Source: Montifringilla adamsi (lineage: Eukaryota; Chordata; Aves; Passeriformes; Passeridae). Taken from it: DNA of 64,000 bases. How positions within the stretch are numbered: the stretch's first letter is position 1; each line of letters starts with the position of its first letter. Shown here in pieces: positions 23,401-38,400 of the stretch. A program made the translations under genes and the position numbers. The notes under the pieces were generated by a model. The model was not told the DNA's origin. It ran no database searches and was given only the letters and a program-made list of their open reading frames with translations. The DNA is taken from contig JAGGNK010007559.1 of assembly GCA_017590115.1 (NCBI GenBank), positions 6,178,641-6,242,640 on the forward strand. The letters run 5' to 3'.

Positions 23401-26400
23401 GGGGCTTGTTACACTTTCAGGTCAAGTGCTGAGGCTTACAGAAGACTCACCTGAACTCCCAAGATCCCAAAGATTATGAAAAAGGCACAGCAGATGACCA
23501 CAATGTTCCCAATGGGTTTCAAGGATGACATGAGAGTCTCCACCACCAGCTTCAGTCCTTGGGCTCGACTAATGACTCTGTAGGGGCAAGTAATTACAAA
23601 AGCTGTTAGTCCTGTTCCTGCCCAGTTTTGCCTTCTATCAAGATAGAAGATATGAAGAACATAGCATTAGAAAATTTTTTAGAATGACAAGTTACTCAAA
23701 AATCATGATGGAAAAAGCACTTCTGGAAGATTGACCTGTAAAGTTACAGAGGTCTTGGAGGGAAGGGTCAGCTTTGCGTAAATAAAGAGGAGAAGGAGAA
23801 AACATACAAGGAGTCAGGCCAGAAAATTCAGCTGTTTTGCTTGGGCCATCCACAGACACAGACTGTCATGCCTGTAGCCTGTCTAGGACTACAAAGAGAG
23901 GGCCTTCCACTGTCCTTTCCTATACAGATTTAGGAAAGACACCTGATTTCCCTGTCCCAGTCCATGAAATGGAGCTGCCACTCTTATCCATCTGCCTGCA
24001 CATCTGTAGCAATTAGAGAATAGTTTGGGTTGGAAGGGACCTTTAAAGGTCATCTAATCCAACCCCCTGCAATGAGCAGGGACACCTCGTACTACTAGAT
24101 CAGGTTGCTCAGAGCCCCTGTTATTTCCAGGGATGGGGCATCTATCACCTCTCTGGGCAATCTGTGCCAGCGTTTTCAGCACTCTCATCTTAAAAAAGAA
24201 TTTGTTGTGTCCTTATAGTGCTGCTGTGTACAGAGACCTGAGCTACCCCTCAGACCATCACAATTTCTGCTTTATACCCACTGTAGAGCTTCAGCTCTAA
24301 AACAGGGCTGTCCTCCTGGTGAAACTTCACTGGCAGGACTGGAAGCATCTGATCTAAATTCTGTCACTCCTCTCTGTCTGGTATCACACAGAATTTCATA
24401 ACAGAAGGTTAGATCATATCAGAAAGTTGAAGAAGCGTCATGTGGACTTCATGACAGAAGAAAAAAAATTAAAATAAGTAGAAACTGCATTATACTCTCA
24501 AGGTTAATGTTGCAAAGAAATGACAAGTCTTGTGTGATTTAGAGAAGCCATCTCAGCATGCTGGGAAAGATGAACAAGATATGCAGCCTCACCGACCTGA
24601 AGGTGGGGACCAGGAAAGGCATTTGAAGAGGTTACATGCCTCCTTCCTCTTGATGCCAACTGGAATTAAGCATTTCACTAGCTCTGTAAATCAGTTTGTA
24701 CTGATGCCATAGAAACTGCTTTCATGACTCAGAAGCAGTTAAATGCTATGAAAGTCAGAGGAGGGAAGTGCCTGTGTGTTTCTGGGTGCTGCTGGTGACT
24801 CCTTTGAAAACTTGGCTCTCAAATGTGTCCCAAACTTCCTCACATTCTGGTTTCTGCCTGGGTCTCTCTTTTGCCATGGGAGTCCTCTCACCACCTCTCC
24901 CGTTTCTCCCCAAATCTGGCTCCACCACCTGAAACACTGTTTTGCTGTTTCTGTATGAGCTTTGGTGCCTGGACAGAGTCCAAGGTCTCCTCCACTCCCT
25001 CTCCCAGGCATGGTGCTCACAGCAGAGATCCCCATGGACACATTCACACTGATCATGTGTGGCCTCATCTGGGACCACAGCCAAACTGTACCATCCCTCT
25101 CCTGCCCCAGGGCCTGCAAGTTGAATGACCTGCAGTGCTCAAAGCACAGCCACCAGCTCTTGCCAAAGCTGTTGGGTTTAAACCATATCCTGAAAAGCTA
25201 AAGCTTGTTTCCTTTTTTCTCTGGTTAAATATTTACTCAAAATGTCAAGGGTAACTCATCAGTTATCACTTTCAAAAAGAAGCAGATGGTGGTATTTTTA
25301 TCTGTTCTCTTACCAGTGAAACACAAAGAGCAGATGCTGCTATTCCTCACACTGAGCATCTCTGCCAGGTGCGTGCTGTGGCTCCCTACTTCAGACGCCT
25401 CAGCTTTCCTGACACTCAGATCTGGGTATTTTAGGGAAGGAGCTGCAGGGTGAGATGGCTGAAGGAGTGGAAGGCTGCACACCCCACAACGGGGGGGGAC
25501 TGGTCAGTGTGGGCTGCCAAAGCTGCCCACAGGGATTAGGACAGCCTGGAGACCTTGCTGTTGCTGCCATGGGGCTGAGAGCTGAGCCCAGCTCAGCAAA
25601 CGGAGGCTGAAGATCAGCTCAGTGTGCCCAACTCAATGAGCCAGGTATTGCAGCTTAACAGGCCACTCTGAGTGCACAAAGCAAGCCTTGGGCGGGACAG
25701 GCTGAGGCTGAACATCTCTTCCAGCTTCTCAGATGGACTAAAGACCTTCACACCCCTCACATTCCTTGCACAGTTCTGGGTGAAATACAACGCCTGCCAA
25801 ACTACAGGTGGGAAACTGAGGCACAGGAGGAGGGAAGCCACATTGTCAGAGGTACGAAGGCAACTCAATTCCAATTATTTCAGTATAAATTAGGTCCTTT
25901 GGTGCCTTTAGGGATCCTGACTTTAGGGATCATGGACTTCTGTCCACCGTCATGCAGGATGGAACCAAAGTCAAGTCTTCTAAAATGAAGGTCTATGGTC
26001 TGAACTACTGGAGCATCCTTAAATTTTGGGGAACAAGGAAGGAATTTAGTCTTCAGAGTTTAAAGTTGATCCTTTTCTCCAACAGTTATTATGAAATGCT
26101 GTTCTAGAAATAATAAAGTGATTTCCCCTGTGAGGTACTATTTAGTATCCAGCTGAGAGGGAAAATAGGAGGTTACTTGTCTGAATTTGCAAAGTCATGT
26201 GCATGTTGAGGAAAAAAGGGCTGAAAACCAGCAGCATTTGGCTGCTTTAAGCATTTTGATCAACCAGGGAATTCCTCAAATTAGAATGCACTAGGGTAAA
26301 AGCTGCCACCAGTTTAGCTCCATGCCAGTGCTGTTTTCAGCACCACAGGGAGAAAAGACTTTGAAAAGATTTTGAAAAATAATAGTTCTTGCTAATGGAA

Positions 26401-29400
26401 ACTTTCAGACCCTGGAGCTGCATCAGACTAAGGGCCTGATCCTACACAGAGGCAAGCCCGTGCGAAGATTCCTGATATTCTCCTAAGAGTCTGACAATTC
26501 TCTAAGGGGTGTCAATGAAATTCTCAGCTTTTCCAGATTATTAGTACCACCTCCAATATGTCAACATGCAGCATCCCCACACCTCATCAGTATTGCCAAG
26601 GTCCTGCTGCTATCAGGCTTGTAAAATCTTATTATCTGACCCACATCCCTGCAATTTACGGATGAAGGATGCAGCTGGTTTGGAGCCCTGCAGTTGTGCA
26701 AGAAAAGGAGACCTGACAAGGTTCCATTCAGCACAATTCCAGTCTGCATAAGGCATATGACAAACAGGGAAATTGAAATGAGACATTCTTTCTTCTTTAT
26801 TTTGGTGCAAATAAATGCTAATCCCTCTAATTCCCCCTGGTTCTTCTGGTCTGAGAATTCCCAACGCTGTTGAATCCCTGGCATGAGGTGCTCCAAACCC
26901 ACTGCCAGCCTCATTCCAGTTGGATCCTTACCAACACTAAACCTTCCTGATGAGAACTCCCAGAAGCAGCACCACTTAGATGAGGCAACAGATCAACATT
27001 AATGAAGACCTTCCTCCACAGATTAAAAGAAAATTAGCAAAGGTGATAATATGATAGATAGAAGAGAGTTATGAAATTACTATTAGACCATGATAGTATA
27101 AAAGTGAATAATTTATCTGTGTGCTTTAGAAGTCAAAGCCTGGGCTCTGTAGAGAGTAAAACAGCCCTGAAGTCCACCCACATTAAATCTGAATACATTT
27201 TCAATTTTGATTTCTCTCGTATCTTAAGCTATAACACTTGATCCCAACAATAGCAGATTGAACTCATTAGGAAGGAATGTTATTGTATAAGCAATCCCTT
27301 TACTGGCTGAAACATCAGAGGGTCATGGAAACATCTTTAAATGTCATTCCTCTGTGAATTTATTTTTGTAATTCTGGTCATAAAGCTGGGCTTGAATCTT
27401 CATGGATTCAATTTGGAGGCTGATAATCAATCATGCAATCAAAACCCCGCTATTGGCATATGGGTTTTTTAATGTCTGGGCAGAGGGCAGAAGCGTGTGG
27501 GGTTTTGTGTGCTGCATAAATCAATGGGGTGGTTTCCACAGAAGAAAATAAGAGACAGAATGAGGGGGATCTTTTGCAAGAATCCCCCTTCCAGGCCATC
27601 CAGTGGGAAAGCCAACACAGAGCACTAGGGCTGTCTCTGCCCTTGAGCTGAGTGTGACACACACAGCTGTGGCTTGGCTTCTCGCTGAGGGTGTCCTCCT
27701 GCAGTCCTGCCCTGGAGTGTCCCCACAAAGGGAGGACAGAAGGAGCCAGGTTTGCTCCTCTGTGGTGTGAGTGGAACAGTTGCTTTGGTCTCTGCCTTAC
27801 GCCTTCCTGAAGAAAAACTGGCTCAGCCTCCACGAGACACTTCACCCAGACATGGTAACTGACGCCACCGTGAGCAAAGACCTCAGGTCACCTGTCCCAG
27901 CTGTCACTCCCTGTTGATGCAGCTACACATCCCAGGCTGTGCAGCGAGGATGTGATCCCTGAGCCACATGCTCAGCCTGCAGCAAAGGCAGCGTGGGCAG
28001 CTGTGGGCAGAGGCTGCTCAGGGCAGCCCAGATGTGCGGCACAGAGGCAGATGGGCTGCCACGGGCAGAGATTTATGATTTACTGAAAAGCCCCCAGTTT
28101 GATGGCTGCTTTTTCTCTTCCTACAAATCTAATAATGGGAGAACAGAACTGATCCTGAACATATTTAAGGAATGGGCTTGTTGCTGTCTTTTTTTTATGT
28201 TTCTTTTGTAGTAAAAAGCAGCATGTTGGCTGAAAACATGCGCTTGCTCTCTTGAGAAAACAAATCAAATAGCAATAGGAATGCAATAGCAATGGAAGAG
28301 CCTAATCCCACCCATGCTTCAGATGGCAGGTCTTCCTTCAGCCTGCAGTTACTGAGTGGATTATTCCCTGTAACTGCAGATTATTCATGCACATAGGTGA
28401 CTACAGAGGAAGGCTCCAGTTAAAAAAGACCCAAGTCCTGGCCAGACAGCCCTACAGATCTATAAAGAAGAATATAGGGCTTTGACCAGGTCAGACAGGT
28501 GACTCCAGCAGAGATCAGCACAACACAAATGTCTCTCTTTAAGTCTGATTTAACTATGGAACATCAGAAAAGAAACTTGCATTCTACACTTCAGAGAAGT
28601 TAAATCAATCCTTCTTTTACCCTGAGCCATCTAGATTATTTTATAGGTTTTCTTAACATGGGTCAAAAATCATCAGAAACAGAGGAGCAGTGCAAATCAA
28701 CCCAACCAGCAACTGGGCAGAAACTGCCCAGAAACTGCAGCTGACATGAGATACCAGGGGACACACAAAGAGAGAAGAGCCTGAATTGGAGTCACATAGC
28801 AATACAGTCCACTTACATAGTGAGGGAGCTGAACTACCCCAGTGGTGCCAGCTGTCCAGATAAAAATGATTAAAAGCAGCTCACATCCTAAAACTCACCA
28901 GGTACAACACACATATACAGACCAATTGAACAGAATGTCCTTTATAGCTGTTGAGAATATCTGAAAGATATGTATAGGCATGGCCATTGTTATTTAGACT
29001 TATTATTCACACAGGGGTAGTAAAACAACATCTTCTATCAGAAGCAGGGTCCTATTTTTCTGTTCTGAAAGAGAAAAATCCTGATTCAAAGCAAACCTTT
29101 TTATGGAGGAAGCAGCAGTAAGATATGACAGGCACACAAAGATGCTTTGAGCAGGAAGGTTTATTAGCTGCTGCATAACAGGAGCAGCAACAATGGTATT
29201 AAAGAGGAACTGCATTTAGCAAGAAGAGAAACCTTCATGCCTTGGGGTACAGGTCACAAACAGATGCCTGTTTATAAGAGGTTGGTCCTTGGGCAGGTTC
29301 TTATTGGAGTGGAGCCTGTCCCTGGAGCATGGGATACTTCCTGATGTCAGAGTTGGGGGGCCAAGTTAGTAGAACAAATGTTTTCATCTTGTCCGGGTCA

Positions 29401-32400
29401 TTTTCAAAGTAAATGTCTCTCTAAAATTAATGGGGAGCTGGGCAAAAAAGCTTCTTTGCATTCTAGGTTAAGCAACAGTTGAGTCTCTGCTTCCTTAAAA
29501 ATGATCTACCACCTGCTACTAATTTCCTTCTTTGTTATGAAAGCCACTGACTGCCTGAAGGAAAGGGGGAGAAGAAGCTGTTAAGCTGCACTTTGCACAG
29601 AGCAAATGAGAACATAAATAGCAGGGGATGTGTGTTTTAATGAGCAAAAGAGGCATTGATCAGTTTCCTATTGCATTTGGGGCTGGTCCCAAAACACAGC
29701 AAGGGCCCCGAGCTGGTGCAGTTCAGCAGGACCTGCCGAGTGCCATTGTTTGCAGAGCTGCGGGAGGCTGGGATGACACGGGTTACAGACTGTGCGCTCC
29801 TCTCATCTGCCCCGGCCCTTGCATGAATGCTCAGCCCTACCTTTGGCACACACATCCTTAGATCTTCCCCTGCCCCCACTTACCTCAGGGGCCGCAGTGT
29901 CCTCAGCAGCCTCAGAACCCGCAGCATGCCCAGGATTTTCGTGCCGCTGTCTGACACCATCGAGACCAGGATGTCGATGACGGAGATGAGCACCAGCACC
30001 CCATCCAGCACATTCCAGCTGCTCTTCAAGTAGGCTTTCTCCCCAAAACACAAGCCTAGTGCCACCACCTGCCCAGACACCAAGTTGCAACAAATTATGA
30101 CTGTAGTATCCAACGTGTTTGTTGCAGTTAGCAACCTGCTGGGAAGGCGTTATTTACAGACACCAGTCTGTGAGTCTATTTGCTTCCCAGTACAGAAGCC
30201 TAATTAGACAAACCAGCAAAGTGTTCTATTGAAAGAATTATGAAAATACTGCTGCAGAAACATCCCAGCTTGTCCTTTACAGCTGATGTACTTTTAATGC
30301 AGATAAACCTACCTGCACAAAACTATTCCTAACATTTTTAGCTCTCTCATTAAAAAAAAAAAATCTATCATATTTTATTCCTATAGACTGCAGGAGAGAC
30401 GGTGCAGAGTGGCTGACCCAAGCAATCATGTACAAGTTTTGCAAATAAAGAAACTAGAAAAACTTTCCAAAGAAAGAGCAATTTTTCAGTTAGATGATTA
30501 CGAATTACTCCAGAGAGATTTACAGCCATGGGTTTCTGAGCCTTCTGCCTCAAATCCAGCAAAGTGTTTCAATGTGCTTAAGTCTCTCCGTCCTCAGGAA
30601 AGCACACAGCAGCTTAGGTTGTTGAGGACAACTGGTTGTTGAAGACAATGGGACTTACATGCATGGCTGAAGTTAAGCATGTGCTCAAGAGCTTTGCTGA
30701 ATAGGACAGGATTGCTGAATTCAAGGATCCCATTGCTCCTATAATGGTGTAAATCAAGAGCAACTTCAGTGAAATTGTTCTGATGTAAAACGTGCTTGGA
30801 ATAAGGCATATGATGGGCATTCTGAGTATGATTCAGAATAGGAAAATGTACACCACACTTGCAGCTGGTGGACCTAAGGGTTTTGTGAGTCCACCACAAT
30901 TAAAACCAACTAATATAATACAGGCACACTTATCCTCCACCTGCATTTACCTTAACTGTCATTTCAGTCAGGAAGATGACTGTAAAGATGTAGTTGGAGA
31001 GTGTTAGGAAAATCCGTTCCTAGGAAAAAGAAAACAAGAGACAATGTTTTATAGCCTGCTCTCTGCAGCTGTGCATCCCCCCCCGTGCATATTTGGGTGG
31101 TTGAAAACTGTTCTTCCGATTCTGTGCTGAAACAAGCCTTGGACTGTTTGCTCGCAAAGAGGAGAAAATCCAAATATTTAGACAATAACTCTGCATGGTT
31201 CAGCCCTGCCAGTGCCCGGCTCTGCGTCAGCACCATGGACAGGGACAAAGGCCAGCACCTCCCCCCCCAAACCTTTCCATTTGCCTCCAAATCCTCCCTG
31301 ATTTCCCCCAAATCATCCTCCCCCTCATAGCGGAAACAGGGAGATGGTCCCTCCTTGAAACGTGCTTGACAAATCTCTACCTGCCTCTCACCTGCAGAAA
31401 TCACTGCATTGTGTAAATATCACTGAGCTCCCAATTCTCCCAGAAATTAAGTCAATATTAGAGTGACAGAGCTGTGAGGCAGCAGGACTCGTGGGATGCT
31501 GAAGCGCAGCTGGCATGAGTTATCACGGCTCCTGCAAAGCCAGCAAAGCTCTGGGGCTTTATGCCAGCTGAGACTTGACCCCAAAAGGTTAATTCTGTTG
31601 CCCAAAGCCATGGTCTAGACCTGGCGTGAAGCCCAACAGCCTCATTTCTCAGTCCCCTGCACTATCCACTAGACCGTGCCCTCCTCAGCACTACCAATCA
31701 GCAAGAGCAGCTAGTGATTACAGATGAGCCCACTGACTGGTTCCCTATCCACAGTTAGCAGAAACCTTTCTTTTTAATGATGGTTATTAAATAAATTACA
31801 CTTTACCCTAACCCCTAGACAGCTTCTGATTCCCCGCACTGAGAAATGGACAGCAGAAGGCAGATGCTGGAGGAATGATGATGTGTGTACACATATGTAT
31901 GAGCACATACAATTGGCCCCAGTCCTGCTTTTAACAGTTTTGGATTTATTTCTGCCTCTCCCTAAAGAGCAGTCCCATAAGAGATGCAGATCTCTCACTC
32001 AAAATGAGATGCAATTTAAACAAGACAAAACACCTTGGCAACTCTCTCGCTTGCCAGACCATGATTTACTGGAAGTGACTCAGGAACCACAGAGTAGCTT
32101 GTTTCCATATATGGTCCATAATTAATTAGGTTCTAGACCTGTACTGTGATTGCAACATCTCTGTTGTTAGCTGACTGCCACACAAAAGGCTGCTGTAAGG
32201 GGCAGGCACTGGGCAGGGGGGAGAGGACAGGGACCTGCTTGTGCAGCTGGAGATAAAACAGCAACAGAATGGAGGTGAGACTGAGGATATTGCATTCCTC
32301 TCTGGCAAGCACGTGGCTATTTTGAAGGATAATCTCCCTGGTCCATGTTGTTCACTCTGCAGAGGGGACCACATGCTGGCTTGCAATAGCAGCCCCTGTT

Positions 32401-35400
32401 CTGATAAGCCAACTGAAACTGGGACAGGGACAGAGAACTCACCTGAAGCAGTTAGAAAATCCACAGCTCAGGGAAGCAAAGAACAATTATTTTAAACAAT
32501 TCAAATTAAACTCTCTCGGTTTCCAGATGAGAGCTCCATCTGCACAGGCAGGGCCCGTGCACTCCTCCTGGATCCCCTGCCCCACTGCTCAGCATTCCCC
32601 TTCTCTGCAGCTCTCAGGCCATGGTTCAGCTCCCTTGTAATAACCTAACGGTGATGAACCTCACACCAGCCCGTCTCCTTTCCTCTTAGCACTCTCCCAA
32701 TGCCAGGGGACATCACAGTTCCTCCTCTCCTATATGAAATATTAGGTTTGTGTGCTACAGCTCTTTGCTGTGGACTCCTCCAGCTCACACATGTCACCCC
32801 ATTTCCCTTCTCTGTGTACCTGCAGCTCCTTTCGGAGCCAGTCTTGGGAAGTGGTAACTCTCAGAGGAAATAGCAAGGGGCTCAAAGGAAGCATTTAGGA
32901 TTTTAAGGGAGGTTCTCAGTGTGCCCCATTTGGGGATAAGCAGGGTGATCTCCTCCTGCTACATCAGCTGGCAGGGAGCCCTGCTCTCTTCTTGCAGCTG
33001 CGAGTTGGTGCACGACTGCAAGGGAACTGAAAAAAAAAATGGATTTAGGGAAAGGACTGCTGGGCAAACTGTTACAGTAAGAAGGACTACTAGGGAATGC
33101 TTAAAATAGGCAGAGAGCAGCCTAGACTCCAGTTTTAAGATCTTACATTGAAAATCCACAAAAATGAACAGCCTGACACGCCTACATAAACAAAACAGGA
33201 TTCTATACAATTGTGATATGAGCAGTCTTAAGTGATAAATCAGCAAGGGCCCAGCACATCTCAGCCCCAATCTATGGTAAAATAAAAAAGCAATAGGAAA
33301 TTCTGAATGCTGGATGCTGGTGCTGTGAGGGTCTAGTTTGAGGAATCCTTATATAGCTTATTAGAACAAAGAGGTTCCAAGAACTGGCATTGCAGTGCCT
33401 GCATCAATTCAGCTTTTCTGGTGTCACAACAAAGCTGATACACAAAGGGGAGAGAAGAGTATGAAATGAACAGTTTCCCCCATTCCATTTGCACCACACA
33501 TACGTGCCTCTGGGGAACAGATGGAAGAAGTGAACATTGTGCTGAGAGGGGAAAAGTGTTTGAAGGTTTCTCAGGGAAGGAAACTGAGACAGATGTCATG
33601 CTATGTCATGTGTTAAAACCTTGATCGTGCTTCCAGAAATGAGATATTGAATATATTGCAGGACACGATCTGTGCACTTGTGCCTTAAAAGGAGACTGGA
33701 TAGGGGCCAGGAGAGTTGCTGCACCTAATTCAAAGGATACTCAGGGGGTGTTGGCACCTTCCCATTTTAAAAAGAGAAAGAAAAAAAGACTGAGTGGACA
33801 GCAGTGCGGTCCAAGCCACATGTGTTTGCTCCACGAGGAGCACAGGGAAACCTCAGAAACTTACAGCGCTGTGAGGCTCAATTTTGGGTCGTTCCATGGC
33901 AATGGTAATGCAGTTCAGGAAAATGATCACCAAGACGACGTGATCGAACATCTTGTGAGTGATGATTTTATTGCACATCAGACGGAATCTGTTGAGACAG
34001 GAAAAAAAAAAAAAAGGAGTAGACACAGACTAGCTATTAATGCTCAACTGGCTGAGGAGACACGCAGCAGCTCAGTGCATAGCAGGGGAATTGAGCACTC
34101 TGCTTGCAAAGCAGATGAGCTCCAATCTCCCAATCCCCTCCCTGGCAGAGCTGTGCACTGAGGGCAGATTGGGTTATGAGCAGAAAGGGATCTGATCTAC
34201 GGAACTGAGCCACAAATTTCAAGCCCTGGGAATGTTCACAGAGGGATTTGGTTACTTGGAATGGGGCAGCTGCTTCCATGACTCAGACACACAGCCAGGT
34301 TTGGATCTGCCCCTCTACCTGCTCCCTGGTGCTCAGGTTTAGCTTAAATAAAGGAAGAAATACTCCCAGTGAGCCCATAAGGGTTGAGCACACACGAAAC
34401 CAAGGGGCAGAAGCTATTTATTGTGACAGATGGCTGTACACTGACCCAGGATTTATAATACCGTATTACATTTCCCAAAGTCTGTTTCTGAAAATCTCTC
34501 TAATCTTTGTATGAATGAACCTGAACGCTGTCCAGGGCCCTCAGCTCCAACACAGGAAACCCTAGGGTGCATGGGTGCACGTCTGGAGGAATGTGTTCAA
34601 CAGCATAGAGCTCGCTGGCTCCCCGTGGCTAGGCTTTGGGAAGGGCAGAGCTGGGGGCTTTGAAGCAAGGAGAGGGTGTTCTCTGAGAGAAAGGGAAGGA
34701 GGAGGACAGAGGAGTTTAGTTGAGAGGCAGGCTGAGAAGATCAGTGAGCCCTTTGCTGTGCTGCAAGTCTGTGGTGGGGCAAATTCAGATTTTTCTGCTT
34801 AATGCTGCACCTCTCCCCCTGGCTCCAAGCTCATCACACTCCACCAAGTGAAAAACTTGCAAAGCACTGGCATCACCACCCAAGGAAATGAGGAACCTGA
34901 TGAAGCTGCAGCCATGCCCTGGGCTATGGCTCTTGACTGGACACTCCTGTGCCCTCTGCAGCCAGCAACTGTTTGTTACTCAACCCTGATGTCATGCTGG
35001 GGCAAAGGAAGGGCTAGGAGTTTTATGGACTGACATACAGAGACCCATCTGGGACAAACAGGCAGGTGAGCCATTACAATGAGGGCAGGCATTGTTACCA
35101 TCCATCCTACCACACCAGCACTGCCCGAGTGCCCTGCCTTACCTGGAGTGAGGGGCGAAGATGTAGATGGACCAGGAGTCCCTCTCTTTGCAGCAGGTGG
35201 GGAGCCGTGCCCGTAGCCAGGCCTTCATGCGGTCCCTTTTGCTCTGGAGGGAAAACGTACAGAGCAGGAGGAAAATACAGAACTGGTAAAACAACAACCC
35301 CCCAAGACTTCCATGTGAAGGACTCGGGGCAGCTTTTCACTAAAAACTTATCTTCAAGTGCTCAGTAAAGCTGAAATAAAATAATGTCCCCAAACCAGGC

Positions 35401-38400
35401 CCTGCTGGGCAGGGGAAAGAGCTCTGGCAGCCAGATGAGGGCTGTGCCAGCCCTGCGAGCTCACAGCGCTCGGTGTTGGCTCTTTCTCTGCATGGCAACT
35501 GCATCTGACACACACTTGTCCAGGAGGACAAACGTGATAAATAAAACCCTTGCCCAAAGGAATGATAACCCACTCAGTGCCTCCAAATACTCATCAGGTG
35601 TATTGCCTGAATCTTCTACGGTGTTTTGGGGATTTTTTGTGGGATATTTTTGTTTGGTTTTTTTTTAAAAAGAATATAGAATGCTTATGTCAGAAGTTAT
35701 AAAGAGAGCAGAGGGAGGGAGTCCTGCTGCTTGCAGGGCCAAGCCCTGTGTCCACACACCACTGTAAAGCTGAAGAAATCATCTGAGGCCCAAGCTTTGG
35801 TCCAGGAACACAACGGTGATCATCTGCCTCTCATTCAGCATGAACAGATTAGATGGGAGAATAAAAAGCCAGAAGGGAATGCCATGGTCAGCCTGACCTG
35901 CATGAGCATGGACCGTCCAATTCATGCAAATTAATTCCTACATGAAAACACATCCTCAGCCATGCTTCCTTATGTTATAGGCTGTCTGCAAAGTCATTTC
36001 AGGTCAGGAGGGTAGACTGCAAAAGCCTGAGCCAACAAGACAACCAAAAACATCAAAAATTGGATGTCAAGGGGAAGCCTCATCCTGGCTGCTACAACTG
36101 ATATAAGTTTATCACCTTCTCACCTATAGACCTCCAAAGGAAAATCAAGATCTTTAATCCTACTGGCAAAGCAGTGTCAGCACCCTGTGCAATGCACCAG
36201 AAGATAAATGCACAGACCAGTGTGTGCACTGTCACCAGAGTGCTTTGCAGATTAATAAAAAACAATTCTTGCTCTTTCATAAGCCTTATTTCTCTGCTAC
36301 CACCTGGGCTTGATGGGCAGACCTGGAAATATGACTGCATGAGCTCTTTGAAGCTTCTTCTAGAGATTTCAGGGCTGTGAGGCCACAGAGGGGTGTGAAG
36401 GACAGCACAGGAATCACCCTCACCCCAGGAGCACCCGCACTCCAGGACTAAGGCATTTTTATTTATTTCATCTAGGAAACAGGGAGGGAGGATTCATTTT
36501 GAGGCAAACTGCTGGCACTTGAAGTACTCTGGACTGTAAAAATGGGATTTGTTAGAGTAATTGAATGGAGTGGAAGAAGTGCTTTCTCTTCCTACAGATG
36601 CCCAGACTGGGGTCTCATTAGTGATGGAGAATTATTGGTGTAGTGCCTGTTTAAATGAAAGCCCTTGGTGACAAACTGAATCCTTCAGAAAATGAAAATC
36701 ACCTTGGCAAAAAAGAAGACAAGTTTGAATAACAAAAAGAAAAGTTAGAGCTTTCTACCCTGCTCCTTCAGTGATCCATCCTTCCCTCAACTTCTACACA
36801 CACAGACCATGCACCACACACCAGTGGGGTTTTGATTGTCTTGGATGTTCTCACATCCCTTTTCCAGCTTCAGGCAAAGAGCCAGAACTGCTCCCTTCTC
36901 TCTAAACTGCATTTAATAGGGCATGCATCCTTGGGGTTGTGTTATCCCTTCAAGCAGCCTGGTTAGTCCAATTATCCATAGACTTAACAAAGGTAAATAA
37001 ATGGATAAAAATCAGGTGTCTGCTCAAAGCTGTGGTGAGAGCAGCAATTGCTACCCTAGCCTCTGGACATGGAGTAATAGCTACGACTCAGTCCAGTTCA
37101 TTTTGTGAGCTGGAAGGTTTCCAGAAGTATCTATTATTCAAAGCAGTTCTGGTATTTATCAAGGGGATTTGTAGTGAATGGTAATGCGTCAGCAGCAGAG
37201 AATGATTCTTTATGTTCCTTTTGTCCAATTTTAATGCCAAAGATATTTTGGGGTTTGGCTAATTGTTGCAGCTTGCAGTTAATGGGCTAAATCAGATAAA
37301 GGCAAAAAGTGATCTCCCATCGTGTCTGTCTATTCAGTGGGTTACAGTAAGGGTGAGCACCAGGACTCAACTGGGGCTGCAGCCCAGCTGCTCTAAGCCG
37401 GGCAAAGCACATCCCCAGAAACCTAAACTCAGAGGAATTACTCCATATTTCCACCATGGAGTGGAAACAGCACAGTTCAGTTAACTTGAGCCAAAAGTAA
37501 GGTATTTGTGAAATAAACCCAGAGTGTTTCCAGCCTCAGCCCTGGCCAAGGCTTTCCCAGCGAGGTCGAGGCAGGCTCCAAGGGCTGACAATGGAGCTGA
37601 TTGCTGCTCAAGCCTGCATTATGTTCAAAGTAAGATATCAATTATATGGCTTAAATCACATCTATTTGTTCATGAACCACTCCTGGACAGGATGAACAAG
37701 GATGTGGGGGGAGAAGAAAGCTAATCTTTAACTCACTTGCCAGTGACTTGGACAAAATCTCCCTGGGTAAGCCCACCCAAATCCCTCACCAGAGGCAGCA
37801 GGAGCCAGGGTGTGGGAAGATGCTGGGTGCTAACAGGCAGCAGTGGGAATGAAGCCCCTCAATCCCACAGCAATGAGACCTGCTGATAAATAGCTGCTTC
37901 TAAAATTATTATTATTATTTTTAGGAATTTCAGACATTAATGCACTTCTGAGGGTAGGATGAAGGCAGTTGGCAATAAAAGATGACTGATGCAGTCCTCA
38001 GAGTAAGAGAGAAGCTTAGATTCATAAAAGATTTATTATAAGGATGGAGGAACTGCTGAAAAATGCTCTGTGAGCAGCAGAGGACCTCCAGGCAAGCTGG
38101 AAGCTGCAGAGAGATGCTTGAGACCTGATCATTTAATTTTAATATGCAACAGGGACAGACTGAGAGGGTTTGGGAGTGGCTGGACCATACACCGCAGAGA
38201 AAAAGTGGAATAGGCAAAGAAAAGCAGCTGCAATAGTAAAATGCAGTGACGTTTTGGAGAAGGGGGGGACACATTGGTTGCATATTCAATATTTTCCTTA
38301 CTTTCTGCAGTGAGCACTGAGCAATTTGGGTAGAAAGCACCCAAAAGCATCTAAAATCCAGCAGTTGGAAACAACAAAGACCTGGCAGCAGATCCCTGAT

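Noticed and set aside
34055..34145. tRNA-like stretch (AGCTCAGTG…GAGCACTCTGCTTGCAAAGCAG…)
   Set aside because: The anticodon-arm-like hairpin is plausible, but there is no proper acceptor stem, T-arm or B box. At best it is a decayed tRNA pseudogene or SINE piece.
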